Positions 35,130 to 46,330 are shown, numbered from the stretch's first letter. The stretch is DNA of 64,000 nt from Ceratobasidium sp. AG-K (GCA_037039685.1 JAWNGF010000009.1:868001-932000), one strand, 5' to 3'. Notes: generated by a model not told the origin, from the letters alone. Program-made: numbers and translations.

Positions 35130-36117
35130 ATGTTTGCGGACGGCGACTACTCGACCACAATGAAGCTGGAGGCCGAACTCGTGCAAGAGGGGCTGAGAGT
35201 GATACTAGGCAACGGCGGGGGCAAAAAGGACAAGCCATTATTGGCAAACGAGTGCAAGGGGCGCCTACCAGGAATAGAACAGTACGTACGTTCCAACCCC
35301 ATCCCTAATGCATAACGGCCAGCCCGCGTTAGATGCTGGATCCCAGTCGTTCCAACCCGCCAAAGTTTTTGCGTCCATTACGCTTACCAGCGCTCCGACG
35401 AGTACCCACCGCCCGAGGGAGCAGTGGGCGTGTTTTGCGAGCTCTATATCGACGGTGAAGTTGTTGAGCGAGCGTACCTCCCTATCAACGCTGAGGATGA
35501 CGAGAATCAAGAGTGGGAAATAACGGGAAAATTCTTTCGTGGGGAACAGAATGAACCGGACCAGGAGCGCCCGTTTCGTTTCGCATTGAGGGACATTGGC
35601 AAGTTCTCGCTCCGATAACCCCACACAACCGGACTAACAGCTCTGGTCCAGAACCTGACGCACCAATCATGTCCGAGGAAGGGGGAACAATCCGAGTCGT
35701 CCTATACTGGGCGAGACCAAACCCGAATATCCCCAACCCATATCCGATACCCGACAAGGCACTCGCCCACGCACTATCCAAGCACCTTCGTCGACCAGTC
35801 ACAAAAGCCGAATCTGGGCGCCACATGTGCCGTGTCAAGTTTGGGTCGCCTACCAATACGGGTGTTGTGGAGAATAACATGCAGGTGGAAGCAGTTAATG
35901 ATAGACGGTATACTTTTATCTTTCGTTATGCGCATCCAGGTGACTATTTTTGGAGGCCCCAATTTACGTTTCTAATGGGTTGTATTTCATAGAGTGGTTA
36001 GCGGCGCAGCGAGTTGTTCGGCCCGAGCGTTCAGAAGACCCGACACGCTACGACACACCGTCCATCACGTACTTGGGCTACAAGTCTTCCAAAAAGCAGT
36101 CAAGTGCGGGTCAGTAG
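35130..36117 (+). CDS. DUF7918 domain protein
   Basis: This family, common in Agaricomycetes, has no known function. Exon 1 (35130-35281) encodes MKLEAELVQEGLRVILG and ends GRLPGIEQ. Exon 2 starts at 35333 and gives CWIPVVPTRQSFCVHYAYQR, VGVFCELYIDGEVVERAYLP and FRGEQNEPDQERPFRFALRD. Exon 3 has EPDAPIMSEEGGTIRVVLYW, and after KHLRRPVTKAESGRHMCRVK ends FIFRYAHP. Exon 4 encodes EWLAAQRVVRPERSEDP, then SITYLGYKSSKKQSSAGQ and a stop. The 'CWI', 'GTI.V.L' and 'F.F.YR/AHPEWL' blocks match the DUF7918 pattern. The second intron is ambiguous. A GC-AG intron (35599-35651, GCAAGT...CAG) or a GT-AG intron with a weak GTTCTC donor both restore frame. The exact start (35130 or 35160) is uncertain. Confidence 0.7.
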
Positions 36118-36510
36118 CGTATTACGGCCAACAACAATGCAGCAGAACATAATTTATTGCCTTGGCAACACAAACGACCAATAAACACAGACTATATGCG
36201 CCCATCGAATAATAAAATAAACCCATCTTACATTCAAAACTATTACACCCCACAATCGTGATGTACATTCACATGACATGACTCCCAGCTACGGCGGTTG
36301 GTATATAAGTATGCAAAAGACATTCACGGGGCGAGCAGAACGATGATCCTCAAGTCCACGGTTCACAGCCAGAAATAATCAAGAAAAAAAAAAGACTAGT
36401 GAACCATCCGTTGAATAAAAGATAATACGAAGAAAAAGTGTCAAACAACCCATCGTGCAGTCGATAAAACCAAAAAGAGATGGAGCCCCAGGGCGCATAG
36501 ATCAACCAAT
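36118..36510. other. Convergent 3' intergenic region
   Basis: This gap separates the DUF7918 gene (+) and the mucin gene (-). It is AT-rich, with AATAAA and AATAAAATAAA-like sequences on the plus strand near 36180-36220 that may serve as polyadenylation signals. No gene is seen. Confidence 0.5.
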
Positions 36511-39234
36511 TTACCAGTTCAAACTGCTTTCTCTCAACACTGGCGCCGAAATCGCGCTCGTCTGGACCGGGGCGCGGCGGTGCGACGGGGCTTGGCGGTA
36601 GTTGTACTCGTCCGTGACGGCGTGGGCACCTGCACCCTGATAACCTCGCAACGAGTCCTCGGCAAAGAAGAAGCTCCTTGGGCGGTCAGACGGCGTCGCA
36701 TTTCGCTCATACATCGGGCTAATCGGACGGTGAGCCTCTTCGCGCTTGCGCTTGATGTTGCGATAGGCAAAGAACCCGGCGACGGCGGCAAAGATGATAC
36801 CAAACGCGGTGCAGACACCAATGATTGCGTCGCGGCGGCTATTGTCTGCGGCCGTGGTGGTGTTGGACTCGGCTTGGTTGCCGGCGTTGGTTCCTGAGCC
36901 AGGCGTCGTGGTACCTGAGGAGCCGGTGCTGACTGCGTTGACGGGCAGAGACGGGTCGATGAGCGCGGCGAGTTGAGCGGGGATCGTGCTCGTCTGTCCG
37001 ACGTAGAGCGAAGACTGCTTGGCCCGGAGTTGCGCAGCCAGAGTGTCGACTTGGTCCGTTGTTGGGATGTATCCGAGGTAAATCGTGCGGATTTCCGATG
37101 GGTCACCAGAGAACGTCGAAGGAGTAAAGGCCTGGAGAGCAAACGTCTTGACCTGATCATCTATGGTCCAACACTATCAGTATCCATCAACTCGATCCAA
37201 TTATTCACTTACCAGCAAGTCCCAACGCGGTTTGGATCATGATCGGCGTATATGCAAAGATCTGCGCAGTCGACTCGTAGTTTTGTGCCACAAACGGCCA
37301 ACTCAACTGGGACGTGAACAGCAAGCTGATGAGACTATACCCCGAGAGCTGAGCCGCATCTTTTTCAGGATCGACACCGCCTACACGAGGAACGATACGC
37401 GTTGGCAAGGCGCTAGGGAAGACAGGCACGGTGGTACGGGTTCCAGTCGGAGCCGAGGACGAAGTCGCGACCGCATCGGGATCAGTTTGGAGCGCGGCCG
37501 AGGTCGTGCTGCTCTCGGCCGTCGAGGTAGGAGTAACCAACTGCGAGGCAGTCAAGAAGCTAAACTGACTGGGGATCGCTTTCGAGGTCGTGGTGGACAG
37601 AACCAAGGACGAGGTGGTCTCGACGGGGGCAGACGTCGTGCCGGTACCGGTGATCGAGTCCGAGGTGGAGCTGACGGTCGAGGTCTGGTTGCGGGACGCG
37701 GTAGGGAAGGTGACGATTTGCGTCGACTCGGTGCCGGTGGTGGTGCGCGTGGAGGTGATCGACTCGGACTCGGTGACAGAGGCAGTGTTGGTAATCGTCG
37801 ACCCGGTGGCGGTATTCGTGCGCGTCGACTCGGTGACAGATTCGGTGAACGACTCGGAAACGGTGTTGGTGAACGTCGACTGGGTAGCAGTGTTGGTGGC
37901 CGACTGGGTACGAGTGACGGTTTGGGACTCGGTGAACGACGCAGTTTCAGTCTCGGAAACAGAAACAGTAACAGACGCGGTGTTGGTGCGGGTAGCTGAA
38001 ACGGTGGGTGACGCCTCGGAAACGGACTCGGTTTCAGTAACGCTCGGGACCGAGACTGTGCCGGTAACCGACTGGGTGTTGGTAAGGGAGGCCGTTGGCA
38101 GGACACCGCTCGAGGTAACGATGCGGCTGGTCACCGACTCGGACTCGACATCCGAGGTGCTCTGGGTGGCAGCGGGCACCGAGGTGGTTCCGGTTGCGAA
38201 AATTGACTCGGTCAAATCGGGCACTTCGGTTGAAACAGTGACTGCCGTGCGAGCCGGGGCACTGGTGCTTTGAGCCGGGGCGCTCGTCGTCTCGTCAGCA
38301 GCGCTTGTCGCAGCGGGAACACTCGAAGTCTGGGCCGGGGTGCTCGTCGCAGCAGGGCTCGAAGACTCCGCCTGTGAGGTGGACAGGAGCGGGAGGTTGG
38401 TTGGCGACCCGGGAGTCGTGCTTGGTGCAGCGGAAGTAGTCTCGGCCTGGCTCTCGGTCTCTTCTGCGGGTTGAGCAGATGCCGTGGTCGTCGAAGCAGC
38501 GCTAGTGGTGCTCTGGGTCCCAAGCAAGTCGGTCACAATGCCCACCACGCCGCCAGCGGAGGTGGTAGACGAGGTCGCGCTAGTCGCTGGGGCCGAGGTC
38601 GGTTCGGGGGTGGTTGCTTCTGCAGACGATGTTGCTTCGGCGCTTGTGGATGCAGCTTCGGACGTCCTGGGTGCAGCGGTGGATTCAGAGGTGGATGTGG
38701 AAGTGGATGAGGTGGAGCTTTCGCCATTGAGAACGGATGATAGACCGCCCAATAGACCCTCGTTTGTCGTGGATGTTGCCGAATTGGTTGTCGCAGGAGC
38801 CTCTGTGGTAGTAGGCTCAGGGGGCGTGCTCGTTGCGGAGGTTGTGTTGGCCTCTGAGGTCGTCTCTGCCGCCGAGCTCGTGCTAGTCGACGTCTCCGTC
38901 GTCGAGGAGACTTCAGTATTAACCGTATCCAATCCAGTCTTGGTAGGGAGTGCAGAATCGGTGGTAGTCGTTGGGTTTATGTTGGGGAAGTCACCGATAT
39001 CAACTGTTGTTGTTGTCAGCAAAGCCGGGTTACCATGTCGGGAAACTCACATTGGCGCTTGCGGTGTTGGATCCCAAGGTCCACAGCAGGTGCACGCACG
39101 CGCTGGAGACGGCCGGAGTGTTCAAGCGAACGGCGAGCGTGTGAGTTCTGGAAACTCTGGTGGATGGCGGCTGCACCTGGCAGCGGAGCCAGAGCAGCTG
39201 CAGCAAGCAGAGCTACGAGGGTATGTGGCAACAT
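36511..39234 (-). CDS. Msb2-like signalling mucin (osmo/surface sensor)
   Basis: This is a cell-surface mucin of the type that feeds Cdc42 and MAPK pathways (filamentation, surface sensing, osmostress). The signal peptide is MLPHTLVALLAAAALAPLPG at 39234. After an intron (about 39016-39054), exon 2 encodes some 500 residues of Ser/Thr/Ala/Glu-rich repeats (TSTSSAAETTSEANTTSATS; TNTASVTESESITSTRTTTG), expected to be heavily O-glycosylated. Next comes the conserved membrane-proximal domain: VDPEKDAAQLSGYSLISLLF, VAQNYESTAQIFAYTPIMIQ and, after a second intron (about 37158-37203), VKTFALQAFTPSTF, EIRTIYLGYIPTTDQVDTLA and IDPSLPVNAV. One transmembrane helix (AIIGVCTAFGIIFAAVAGFF) and a short basic tail end at 36511. 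The membrane-proximal blocks correspond to the Msb2 extracellular cleavage region, by family knowledge. Long opposite-strand open frames here are by-products of the repeats. Confidence 0.83.
37560..38930 (-). repeat. Degenerate Ser/Thr-coding minisatellite of the mucin gene
   Basis: Imperfect short repeats of the kind GACTCGGTG / TCGGTGAC (coding VTESES and TNTAS variants) fill the exon. Their strongly biased composition creates long open frames in several phases on both strands. Confidence 0.7.
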
Positions 39235-41295
39235 GGCAAAAGAGTGTGGGGCTCACCACCAGCAGTGGCAGTGGCAAGTCGGAGGGAGATGGTGGTGGGA
39301 GAGAGTGAGTGAGCAAAAGAGGGAAATGGAAGCAAACGAATGTGGGCTAGCAACCGGCAATGTTACACCACACATTAGCAAAAAAGTTAATCACACATAG
39401 ATCCTGACAAGCTTTTACTTACAGCGGTGCTGCGCGCTCACTAAGCCAACTGGGGGGGAAACACGCGAGACTCGACTGTCGACGACTCTTTCAGGCCGAG
39501 CTCAACATTTGCTCCTGTCCCTGGTCACGTCCCTGTCACATGTCTTGGAATTTCACATCCGCGCGCCCGTTCCTTCTCCCGCCCAGAGTTTCAGCATGTG
39601 CCTGTCCCAATCCCGGCTGACGTGTTGCCTACGGCTATCTGCCATACATGTGTACACCCGCTGCTGGTCATATCGACACACTCGCTGCTCGAGCCAGCCG
39701 CCCGCCAAGAACCGAATAACGCGCTCCGTGGTTCGTGATCCCATTCCGAGAGCCAGAAGACAACCACAAGATCCCCCGCCTTCCAACCACGCTAATGTTT
39801 GATGCCGACCCTCGACACTAATGGATTTCCCAGCTCGTCACCCAATAGGTTCCGACTTGCCCGGGCCGAGTCTCGACGGCCCAGCCCTTTTCCGTAATTT
39901 TTTGGCCACATTTGTTAGGTAATTTTACATTGAAAGGAGGGCGCTTCAAAGGAGCATTGTTCATGGTCACAGCGTGACAAGTCCGTCCGACCCCAGCTCG
40001 AGCTCCAGTTTGTCTTTCTTCTATAATTTCGCCGCAGTCGCCCTTGGAAACGCGCTCTCGAACGCATGAAATGACGTTGCGCGCGCCACTCTTACCCGAG
40101 AGAACGCGCATCACGTGGTTAGGCTCCAGACTCCAGCGGGATGAAGGTGCTGTGCAAGGCACATATGAAGTGAAGATGCGTGACATCTGCTCCAGAACCT
40201 GATCATTGTGACGGTACGTTGACTACGGGTGGCGGTTCGGCCTTTATTTGTCGTTTCTAGCGCATAACAGCGTGACCCCAATCGTCGAGCTCGTTTGGGA
40301 TGTCCCTCGCATATACCGTACCTCGCTCGAGCGTCATCTGATTGCAATACTCCCGAGTCGAGGATAGGCAAGTATTACCCTGCATACAGTGCATGGCAAC
40401 CAACACCGGATCGACAGCACTAGACGATCAAATCAGAAAGTTGCCTTTGTAGCTCGGTCATCTGCTGATGTTTAGTCTAGACAAGGCTAGTTGTCGAGTA
40501 GTGGATAGATAAGGAGCTCTATTTGGAGTGTCCCTGCCAGCGTCGCGAGTCACATATTATCGATGTCGTCAACATTCTTGGCATAGGTTACGATGAACGC
40601 CCATTGTCAATGTTAATTCCCTCAGATACCTGCTCTCTCATCAAGGTTCTCGAGCGAGGTGTCTTTATTCCTAGATCGAGAATGAATGGATCATCCATAC
40701 CCTGTTGTTCTCTCGCTGGACGGCCGTGGGCAGGGTCCCGCAGCGAACCATGGGTGACCCATTGCCACGAATAGGTCGAAATTGATAATTCCGTGTAGCC
40801 TCTTTGATTATCCCCCACAGGTGGAGATAGTATGGGTACCCTGGCGGATAATCATTCTTCAAGTCATCCGGGAAACAAGTCTTGAGTAAGTTGAGTTCGA
40901 ATTCTCACTTGGACACGTGATGTCGGGTGAGCCGCTCTCTTACACCCTCGTCTGAAAGTCTTTCTAGCGAGGCTAGTCCCAGAATCACGGAGCTCCGAGT
41001 GCCTCCTACAAATATATGCGTGGGTATCCGACTGTTACCATTGCAATTTCTCGATAACTCGGAGTGAACACTATGATAAAAATGTTGAATGTTCGCATGT
41101 GCCATAGCTCGAGTGATAGTGCCAAAGTATTGTCAGATTTTGGTCCCATGACGTCAAACAACGATTTTGTACCAGTTGAAAGCGTTTGTGCACAGTCCAT
41201 GCCACATGGTTCATAATGCATGATTACGACGAGAAAAATCTATTAATCGCAATTACTATAGGTTATGATTCCATGCTAATCGGACATTGGAGCGT
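39235..41295. other. 2 kb region without a recognisable gene
   Basis: The region contains the mucin promoter on the left. Short frames at 39818-40186, 40111-40371, 40523-40774 and 40905-41105 show no family motif and no consistent introns. I see no tRNA or repeat. Confidence 0.5.
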
Positions 41296-42514
41296 TTACT
41301 TGGGTTCATTTCCCTCGGTAGTAGTCAGCACACGCCGAAGCTTCTGGCGTTTGAGGGAAACCTCTCGCAAGCGGGCCGATTCGTCCTTGGTCCTAGAAAG
41401 ATAATACTCGACACTACCAAGAGCCGGTTAAGTAATAGAGGATTGCCGATGTATGGGTGGCACTTACCCTATGGCGTGAATACACATAGCAACCCACGCG
41501 CTCATTCCAAAGGTTACTTGCGCCGCCGCAGCAACGGCGAGGCGAGATCTGATACCCGCCTCAATAGATAAATGCGGAACAGGTTTGCCCGGCCAGTCAG
41601 GCAGACACTGAGGGTATTGTTGGGCAAAAAGTACTGGGTCGTTAAGCGAGTTTGCGACTTCGGGGCAGGACATGGTCTACAGCACGATTCAGTCGCATAA
41701 AAAAGGCATTCAGCTGTTCTGACATACTGTGTAATGACCCCCAGTCATCCCGATGATGACAATTGTGACGAACATGATCAGTCGCAATGTCACTATGGAC
41801 ATTTGGTATCCCCAGGCACGAATGGTCCACTCTCTGTGTTTGTCGATCCGCAGTTGACGAATTGCCCTCCAGGAAGCAATCGTAGAGTACAAGGTCATAA
41901 GACCCAGGATGTAGACACTCAATTGAATAGAAAGGTCACCGCCAAAGGAGACACGCGCGATAGGCCAGACGCTAAGTGTCGAAACAACGGTAAGAGCGTT
42001 GATAACTCTACCAGCAATACGATGATAGGACATGAAACGGGAGCGGATGCGAGGCACAAACTGCAACACGGCCAGAAGGCTAGCAGGGAGAATCGCAATT
42101 AGGTGAATCAGCAGCGGGTATTTGTTGATTGGAACGCTGTAGTGAAAATTTCTTTCGCGGCCAAGATGCAGCTTGAACCCATTCGGAAAGACGTATGGGA
42201 TGCGAGCGACAAACATTCCCGCTGTGGCAGTTCTATAGAATATTGTGGTATCATTGCTATAGGTATGAGCAGTAAAGTTCGGAAGAATGATAGCTCACCC
42301 ATATAGCATCCCTAAAGGCATACGAATTAGTCGACTTTTAACAGAAGTTTAGAAACGAATACATACACCATCTGGCCGAGCCCAGTGACCGAAACTTGAA
42401 CCATTTCTGCAAGGCGCTAAATATGGAAGTGCGAGTTCGAGAACGCGGTTGAGCTGGATTGGAGGGTGTAGGATCGTAAGTGTGAGTTGGTGCGAGTGAG
42501 ACTGGTCGAGACAT
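41296..42514 (-). CDS. DUF2306 multi-pass membrane protein, copy 2
   Basis: This is a paralogue of the gene at 12774-14006 on the opposite strand, with the same exon plan. The start is the complement of 42512-42514. A 13-base micro-exon lies at 42299-42311. The core exon (about 41730-42235) carries GMFVARIPYVFPNGFKLHLG, NKYPLLIHLIAILPASLLAV, VLGLMTLYS-like ILGLMTLYSTIASWRAIRQL and HREWTIRAWGYQMSIVTLRL. The next exon starts TMSCPEVANSLNDPVLFAQQ. The last exon ends KLRRVLTTTEGNEPK-stop (41296-41298). About 21 of 168 core residues differ from copy 1, mostly conservatively. The C-terminal 12 residues diverge more. The frame is intact, so it is probably functional. Confidence 0.85.
42299..42311 (-). 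other. 13-nt micro-exon of DUF2306 copy 2
   Basis: On the minus strand it reads GGATGCTATATGG, between ...CTTTAG and GTGAGC. It matches the micro-exon of copy 1 in length, phase and position. Confidence 0.75.
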
Positions 42515-42620
42515 CGTTGGGCGGCTTTAGGTCAGAGGACAGGGCCAGCTCAGCCTGATTTATAGTGACCCAAACCTTGTGTGTGTGTACTTGACCGGCG
42601 CACTGCCCAGTAGAGAATGG
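42515..42620 (-). promoter_or_regulatory. DUF2306 copy 2 promoter, TATA element
   Basis: CTATAAATCAGGCT on the minus strand (TATAAAT at 42558-42564) lies about 45 bp upstream of the start. It matches the element in front of copy 1. Confidence 0.5.
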
Positions 42621-43479
42621 CCCAGTTAAGTGTGCGGCATGCCGAAGCCGAACCGCTAGGTGACAGTCATTTAGTGTACTATCCAGTTGGTGCCCGAGCT
42701 AAAGTCGGCCTGGCTGAAATCCGCTAGAATACCGCAAAACCAAATATGGAAAGTATCCCCGAGTTGCCCCAACCTAGTCCGAGCCCGAGTCGCCTTCGGC
42801 CACCACACACTAGCCGTTGACGTCGAGATGACACTGGCAGCCATGAATCGGTGATAAGGGTTGGCTGGTTGGGCTTTCAACGCCATGGGATGGTTCGGGT
42901 GCGATGTCAGGAGATTATGCAGGTGCCTAAAGTGTGCGCGTGATGTGCACTATTGAACCAAAGGTGACACTTTCCTTTTCACGCCATCAAACTCTGGCCT
43001 TGTGTGTGTTATATCCGGGCTAGGATAAGATCTATTTTATTATCTCATTAGGGAAAAATGTCCTTGGATACATGGCCATGGGTCTAGATAGTATTATTAT
43101 GATACCTAGCTATGGATTACTATATGTTAGTATATGATTTTCGCATTTCTGAGATAGCCCAAACCTGTCATTTCGTGCTTTGAGCTATATGCTACTATAT
43201 AGAGATGTATAACCAGGGTGGTGTTTGCTGAAGTACTAACATACTGCCGCGGCTGAAGGAGCTGGTGACCGAGACCGCCGGAGTGCGTAGGTTGTAATAA
43301 CGTAGGCAATGATCGAGGAGTCGTTAGAGCTGTGAGGAGAAATAATATGACTGTCCATACAAAATTTGTACGGCATGTGACGCACATAGGCCATTTTGAA
43401 CCACACACCCTCAGAGGGACCCTACGGCGATATCATTGCTATGAGCAGGCAACCGGCCCGAGGAAATAGTATAACCCAC
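42621..43479. other. Intergenic, no gene seen
   Basis: This is AT-rich sequence between DUF2306 copy 2 and the NLR remnant. Frames at 42671-42886 and 43127-43408 (-) have no motif. Confidence 0.5.
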
Positions 43480-43650
43480 CTCCAGATACTGAGCGACATA
43501 ACAATTACGCCTAGCGAAAGTGACTCGTCTATAAGGTACATTGACCCTTGAGGTCCAATCGTAAGCACGCTGTGGAGGTACGGAAGATAGGCCTGCAGCT
43601 CAAGAGGCACAAAGATCGCAGGTACGCGCAGAGCCTTACTTATAGCATAC
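43480..43650 (-). pseudogene. Remnant of the NLR C-terminal tail
   Basis: On the minus strand this encodes RVPAIFVPLELQAYLPY, then SVLTIGPQGSMYLIDESLSLG. The end of the NACHT-WD40 gene at about 19165-19290 has VPVIWVPLDLHPYLPY, then SALTIGPQGSMYFIDQSLALG. No WD40 repeats, NACHT or start precede it, so only a scrap of the last exon is left. It lies directly downstream of lectin copy 2. Confidence 0.75.
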
Positions 43651-43800
43651 TAGGTCTTTGAAGCCAATTACATAGCCTCCCGAGTCATGCATAAGGAATA
43701 ACTACTACTAAATAAATCGATTGATAAGCTACAATTATAACATACGCCCTCCAACAATATAAAAAAGCCAGAGAAGGATGCCCAGAAAGTGAGTGGGTCA

Positions 43801-45283
43801 TTATGCCTCCGGAGCGGCAGTGACCATCGCGCGGTCAGCGATGTGGAAACGACGCTTGTGGCTGCGCTTGACTGGCGCAGAGGTGACGGTGGGGATGGTG
43901 CGGCAGTTCGAGGATTTGGCAGCGGGATGCGCCGCCGGAGTTGGGCTGACACCTAAGGCAACTCACGTTTCAGACGACTGGGCCGCTGTTTGGGTTAAGT
44001 CAACATACCCTGTACCAAGTAGAGGTGCCGTAGATACCCATAGGAAGGTCGTTGTCGCCGTCACAAGACTCGAACGTGCCGGCATTGTAATTGGCGGGCA
44101 TGTTCCAGTAGCAGCCCATGATGTCTGAGTTGAATTGTGAGCAAAGAGCCGCAGAGGCGAGCGAACGAACGCACCATAGATGTGTTGGCAGTTCTGAGCA
44201 GCGTTAGGACCGGTGCAAGCACGGAAGCAGAACTCGGTAGAAGACATCTATTCTGCGGTCAGCATAACCGCCTCGCATATGAGAAGGGGGGCACTTACGA
44301 AGTTGGTCCATTCGTGGTACTGGAGGCCCTGGCCAAAGCTATTGCCATAAACAAGCCCACCGACTAGAACCAGTTGTTAGTCAATACAAGCGGTCCAAAG
44401 CGACGGACTTACTAGGATTGCCATTGCCGTCAGCACCGTGTGGGTCAAGCTCTCCTCCGTCATCTCCGGCACGGATATTGATCTTGGTAAAGTCGCCAAC
44501 ACCGGTGACTTGGACATAGTCCTTGGTCTTGACAAAGTGCACACCCTTAAGGGTTCCGTTGGGCATGACGCGCGTGCCACGACCAGACTTGGTACACCAA
44601 GCAACCTCCTCACGTTCGGTATCGCCGATCGTACCCACGTTGGGAGGTGCCCACAAGCAAAAGTCGTCAACGTCGTTGATCCAGGCGGTCTGGCACTGGG
44701 ACGACTGGGAAGAGGACGTGCCACACTGGTTGGTGCCGGTTTGACCGGTCTCGGAAGTCTTGGGCTGGTCGTTGGCCATGTAACCCGTGTTCCAGACTTG
44801 GTTGGGGTTGATGCCATTGCATGCCCAAATCTGAGCGATGTTTCCGTTGCTCAGGTTCCCGTCGGTAAGATCCAGGCACTTGCCTGGAACAGGTACATGT
44901 CAGCGTGGGGAAACGAAAGAAAGAAGCTTTCAATTACCGTGGTCGGTCCAGGCGAGGTGGTAGTCCGTGGTGTACCAGAACTTTTGGTTTGGGTTAGTGC
45001 TGCTGCAAGTCCAGATCTGAAGCTTGGTGCCATCGGCGTTGACACCATCCTTGACGTCGAGACATTTGTCGCCATGGAGCTTCACTTGGCCGCCCGTAAA
45101 GGTCCATTTCTGGGAAGCACCTCCAACACAGTCGGCTAGGACAACAGGAGCGCCATCACGGTTGTCTGCCTGGAGACACTTGGCAGAGGTGCGCCCAGGT
45201 TGAAGGAGCAATTGGCCCTTGTATGCGGGAGTCTGGGCGGCAGCGAGGCCAGCAAGAGCAGCGAGGGCAATAAACGTAGACAT
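43801..45283 (-). CDS. Secreted R-type (ricin-B fold) lectin, copy 2
   Basis: This is a paralogue of the lectin at 26360-27835, with the same architecture. The signal peptide is MSTFIALAALAGLAAAQTPA. The trefoil has SQKWTFTGGQVKLHGDKCLD, LQIWTCSSTNPNQKFWY, KCLDLTDGNLSNGNIAQIWA and NQVWNTG. The second module has QCQTAWINDVDDFCLWAPP, EREEVAWCTKSGRGTRVMPN and GVHFVKTKDYVQVTGVGDF. The cysteine-rich end has EFCFRACTGPNAAQNCQHIY and MGCYWNMPANYNAGTFESC. The last exon gives GVSPTPAAHPAAKSSNCRTI and a basic tail APVKRSHKRRFHIADR, stopping at 43801-43803. All exons are open and splice sites intact, so it is probably functional and secreted. It sits next to a decayed NPRL2 fragment in the same spacing as at the first locus. 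As in copy 1, the protein has only the sugar-binding fold and no toxic A-chain. Confidence 0.88.
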
Positions 45284-45600
45284 AGCTGTCGAATGAATGT
45301 GGGTGGAGGGAAAGTGAGGGACAAACAGAAAACCGAACCAGAAGATACGGATGGCAGACCATCAGTCGGGGGCCTGGTCTTATATAGGCTTGGCCAGACT
45401 ATTTTCGTCTGCAAGGGCTGGCTTTTGCTCGAACTGAAACGAAGGAAGCCCAGGCTGGCTTATGTCATCAGGAGAGTGTTACCCCTGGATCAACACATGA
45501 CCCAATGTATGCAATATCCACGTTTGATGTTTGATGATGAATCTTCCGAAGCGCGCAAGTGGCCGAACAAGATTGCCGTGGCCTGGTCAATTTTACCATC
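45284..45600 (-). promoter_or_regulatory. Lectin copy 2 promoter with TATA box
   Basis: CTATATAAGACCAGGCC on the minus strand (TATATAAG at 45379-45386) lies about 100 bp upstream of the ATG, as in copy 1. The distance from the NPRL2 remnant to the lectin start (about 317 bp) nearly equals that at the first locus (322 bp). Confidence 0.6.
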
Positions 45601-46330
45601 GTTTGCTCGCTCCCACGCCTCCAACGACCCACCTCCCAGTCAAACTCGGCGGCGCTGATACATCTACACTGATCCGCTGGCTCTGCCACCCAAATCCAAT
45701 ATAATTCCTCCACAGGGTACGTTCTACCAAAAAAAGTTCCCTCGGCTCGGGCGAGGCGGGGTCTAAACTGGATGCACTGTCCATTGCGATGCAGATATGC
45801 CGTGGTATACTCGTAATATGTGTGCTCCTGCTAATTGACCGCTCTCCTTTACGAATTCCGGGTCCGGCGCGAGATATTTGACTAGCCGGGGGCCGCGAAG
45901 CAAAGGCTCGCGCTCAAAGCTGTCGCGGTACCTGGTGTCAAAGGCGGGGTTGGCGTCGGCACAGGTACCGCCGTGTGGTACCACCCCAACCTTTGAGGCG
46001 CGCATTCTCGCCGCCAGTGACGGGCGCACTTCGGAGCCAGACATGCGAATCGACGCGGCGTTGGTGGACACACAGATATTCTTGCCGTGCTCACGCATGT
46101 GAGCATGGGGTACCCATATAGCTGAAGTGCTCTCCCACTGGGATCCCGCTCGAAACTTGCTCGGCCCCTCGGGTATGTGGCTTCATCGAATGTGTAACGC
46201 ACCCGGCCGCTTCCGCCCGCCCTGCCTTCGGATTGCTCATGTTAACGCCTCGATCCCCATATTCAGAGTTCAGTCCACTCTTTTGGACAGTGTTCCCGCT
46301 TCCTTCTCGTCGTGCCTTGCGACCCGTCCT
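45600..46330 (-). pseudogene. Decayed copy of the NPRL2 3' half
   Basis: Minus-strand pieces in shifting frames match the last exon of the intact NPRL2 gene. RYTFDEATYPRGRASFERDP matches HYTYEKATNLYDKGASGFER. HTAVPVPTPTPPLTPGTATA matches TAAVPVPAPTPASTSGTVTA. Near the end, AAEFDWEVGRW matches VAEFNWGREW. DNA alignment by eye extends from about 25290-26037 of the intact gene to about 46330-45600 here. Indels shift the frame and the 5' exons are absent, so it cannot encode NPRL2. Confidence 0.8.

Noticed and set aside
37163..39308. Long plus-strand frames opposite the mucin gene
   Set aside because: They mirror the biased Ser/Thr repeats of the minus-strand exon, and their composition (Val/Asp or Arg/Gly runs) is not protein-like.
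39235..41295. Search for transposon or NLR remnants in the 2 kb gap
   Set aside because: No terminal repeats, transposase or WD40 motifs could be found by eye.
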